DNA of 64,000 nt, taken from Vagococcus silagei. Lineage in GTDB: Bacteria; Bacillota; Bacilli; Lactobacillales; Vagococcaceae. Below the pieces are notes generated by a model. The model saw nothing but the letters and a program-made list of their open reading frames with translations, did no database searches and was not told the DNA's origin. Below are positions 63,549 through 64,000 of this stretch, piece by piece. The first letter of the stretch is position 1. Each line of letters begins with the position of its first letter. A program made the translations under genes and the position numbers. The stretch lies in contig NZ_SDGV01000018.1 in NCBI RefSeq assembly GCF_004795745.1, forward strand, positions 1 through 64,000, written 5' to 3'.

Positions 63549-64000
63549 TTATTTTTTAATTGTCACTGAACCTAAATCATTTAGAATATTATGCCAACTA
63601 TAAAAAGCAGGGCTTTCTTTCGCTGGAACTGATGGTTTGATAAAGTAGGTAATCCAATACTGATTTGATTTATCAAAATCTAAAATAACATTACCATTTT
63701 TTAGTTTTTCTTGATTACCTGAGAAGTGCTCATTGCCTAAATTATTGTCTGTTTCGGTAACAATAGATCCTACCAAATCATAGTATTCTGGAATACGGTA
63801 ATCAACTTGAACTTTATTTGTCACTGGATTCACAATCCTCGATGTAAACAATTCTTGCTTGATATCAGCTACTTTATCAATTGGACTTGAATTCGCAATA
63901 ATCGAAAATTTTTCTTTATCTTTCATTGAACTAAAATCAGCATAACCTTTTTTAGGTATCACAACTTCATCATGAGCATTTAAGACGGTTTGACGAATAT
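63549..64000 (-). CDS. C-terminal part of a second large surface protein (runs off the window)
   Basis: About 150 residues are visible. The frame stays open to the window edge (IRQTVLNAHDEVV before VIPKKGYADF), so the GTG at 63962 is not the start. All of it matches the end of the lectin/CnaB adhesin at 54917: VIPKKGY.DF, FSIIANSS, LFTSRIVN, YYDLVGSIVTETDNNLG, YWITYFIKPS and SWHN-(I/L)-(L/M)-ND-(L/F)-GS. There is no LPXTG. It is upstream of sipW on the same strand, with a promoter between them. Whether it also has CnaB repeats lies outside the window. Confidence 0.82.
   Translation of the reverse strand, partial: IRQTVLNAHDEVVIPKKGYADFSSMKDKEKFSIIANSSPIDKVADIKQELFTSRIVNPVTNKVQVDYRIPEYYDLVGSIVTETDNNLGNEHFSGNQEKLKNGNVILDFDKSNQYWITYFIKPSVPAKESPAFYSWHNILNDLGSVTIKK

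Noticed and set aside
63549-63962. Complete 137-residue protein starting at GTG 63962
   Set aside because: The frame stays open to the window edge and the upstream residues (IRQTVLNAHDEVV) also match the 54917 protein, so this is the end of a longer gene.

Overview
This window is low-GC chromosomal DNA of a Gram-positive coccus or rod of the order Lactobacillales. A group near Vagococcus/Enterococcus (Enterococcaceae), possibly Carnobacteriaceae, fits best. The evidence is the set of families present: bacillus-type RNase P RNA, GpsB, RecU, AddA/AddB, class II mevalonate enzymes MvaS/MvaA, XpaC-TelA, class I aldolase, and strong AGGAGG ribosome binding sites with frequent TTG/GTG starts. No tRNA, rRNA, CRISPR array or intact phage was seen. 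The species call is an inference from gene content only.

Layout. 1-5.2 kb: class I aldolase, ROK fructokinase, M32 carboxypeptidase, THUMP RNA methyltransferase and rnpB, all on the minus strand. 5.2-8.7 kb: gpsB, divergent from recU-pbp1a (cell division and wall synthesis). 8.8-13.9 kb: a giant 2-hydroxyacyl-CoA-dehydratase-activase-like protein with a divergent TetR regulator. 13.9-21 kb: the conserved housekeeping run nth-dnaD, upp, and tdk-prfA-prmC-tsaC-glyA. 21-33 kb: small metabolic and transport units (azoreductase, AI-2E-type permease with a PTS-IIA-like protein, lactonase with DUF436, LysR/YeiH, nicotinamidase, MTA/SAH nucleosidase, Nudix, XpaC-TelA, DinB), with a family of dispersed hairpin repeats. 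33-46 kb: DUF975, addAB, two tandem signal peptidases I, APC permease, transketolase. 46-52 kb: lexA locus with a second LexA box before a tiny membrane protein, M42 peptidase, ribosomal L25 with a long leader, and mvaS-mvaA.

52.5-54.8 kb is a degraded accessory patch. It holds three small four-helix membrane proteins, the 3' fragment of an unknown gene, and an IS30-family transposase remnant. From 54.9 kb to the window end lies a surface-fibre locus, all on the minus strand. In transcription order it holds the tail of a large surface protein, a SipW-type signal peptidase, a TasA/BsaA-like exported protein, an LPQTG wall-anchored protein, two more TasA/BsaA-like proteins, and a 1263-residue lectin/CnaB-repeat adhesin without LPXTG. 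The two large proteins end in the same C-terminal module of about 140 residues. I read this as an extracellular fibre system with its own export peptidase, a wall tether and a lectin tip or matrix partner. It is the most interesting part of the window.

Three genes look SOS-linked (lexA, the 58-residue peptide and perhaps dinB). recU, addAB and nth supply recombination and base-excision repair in the same window.
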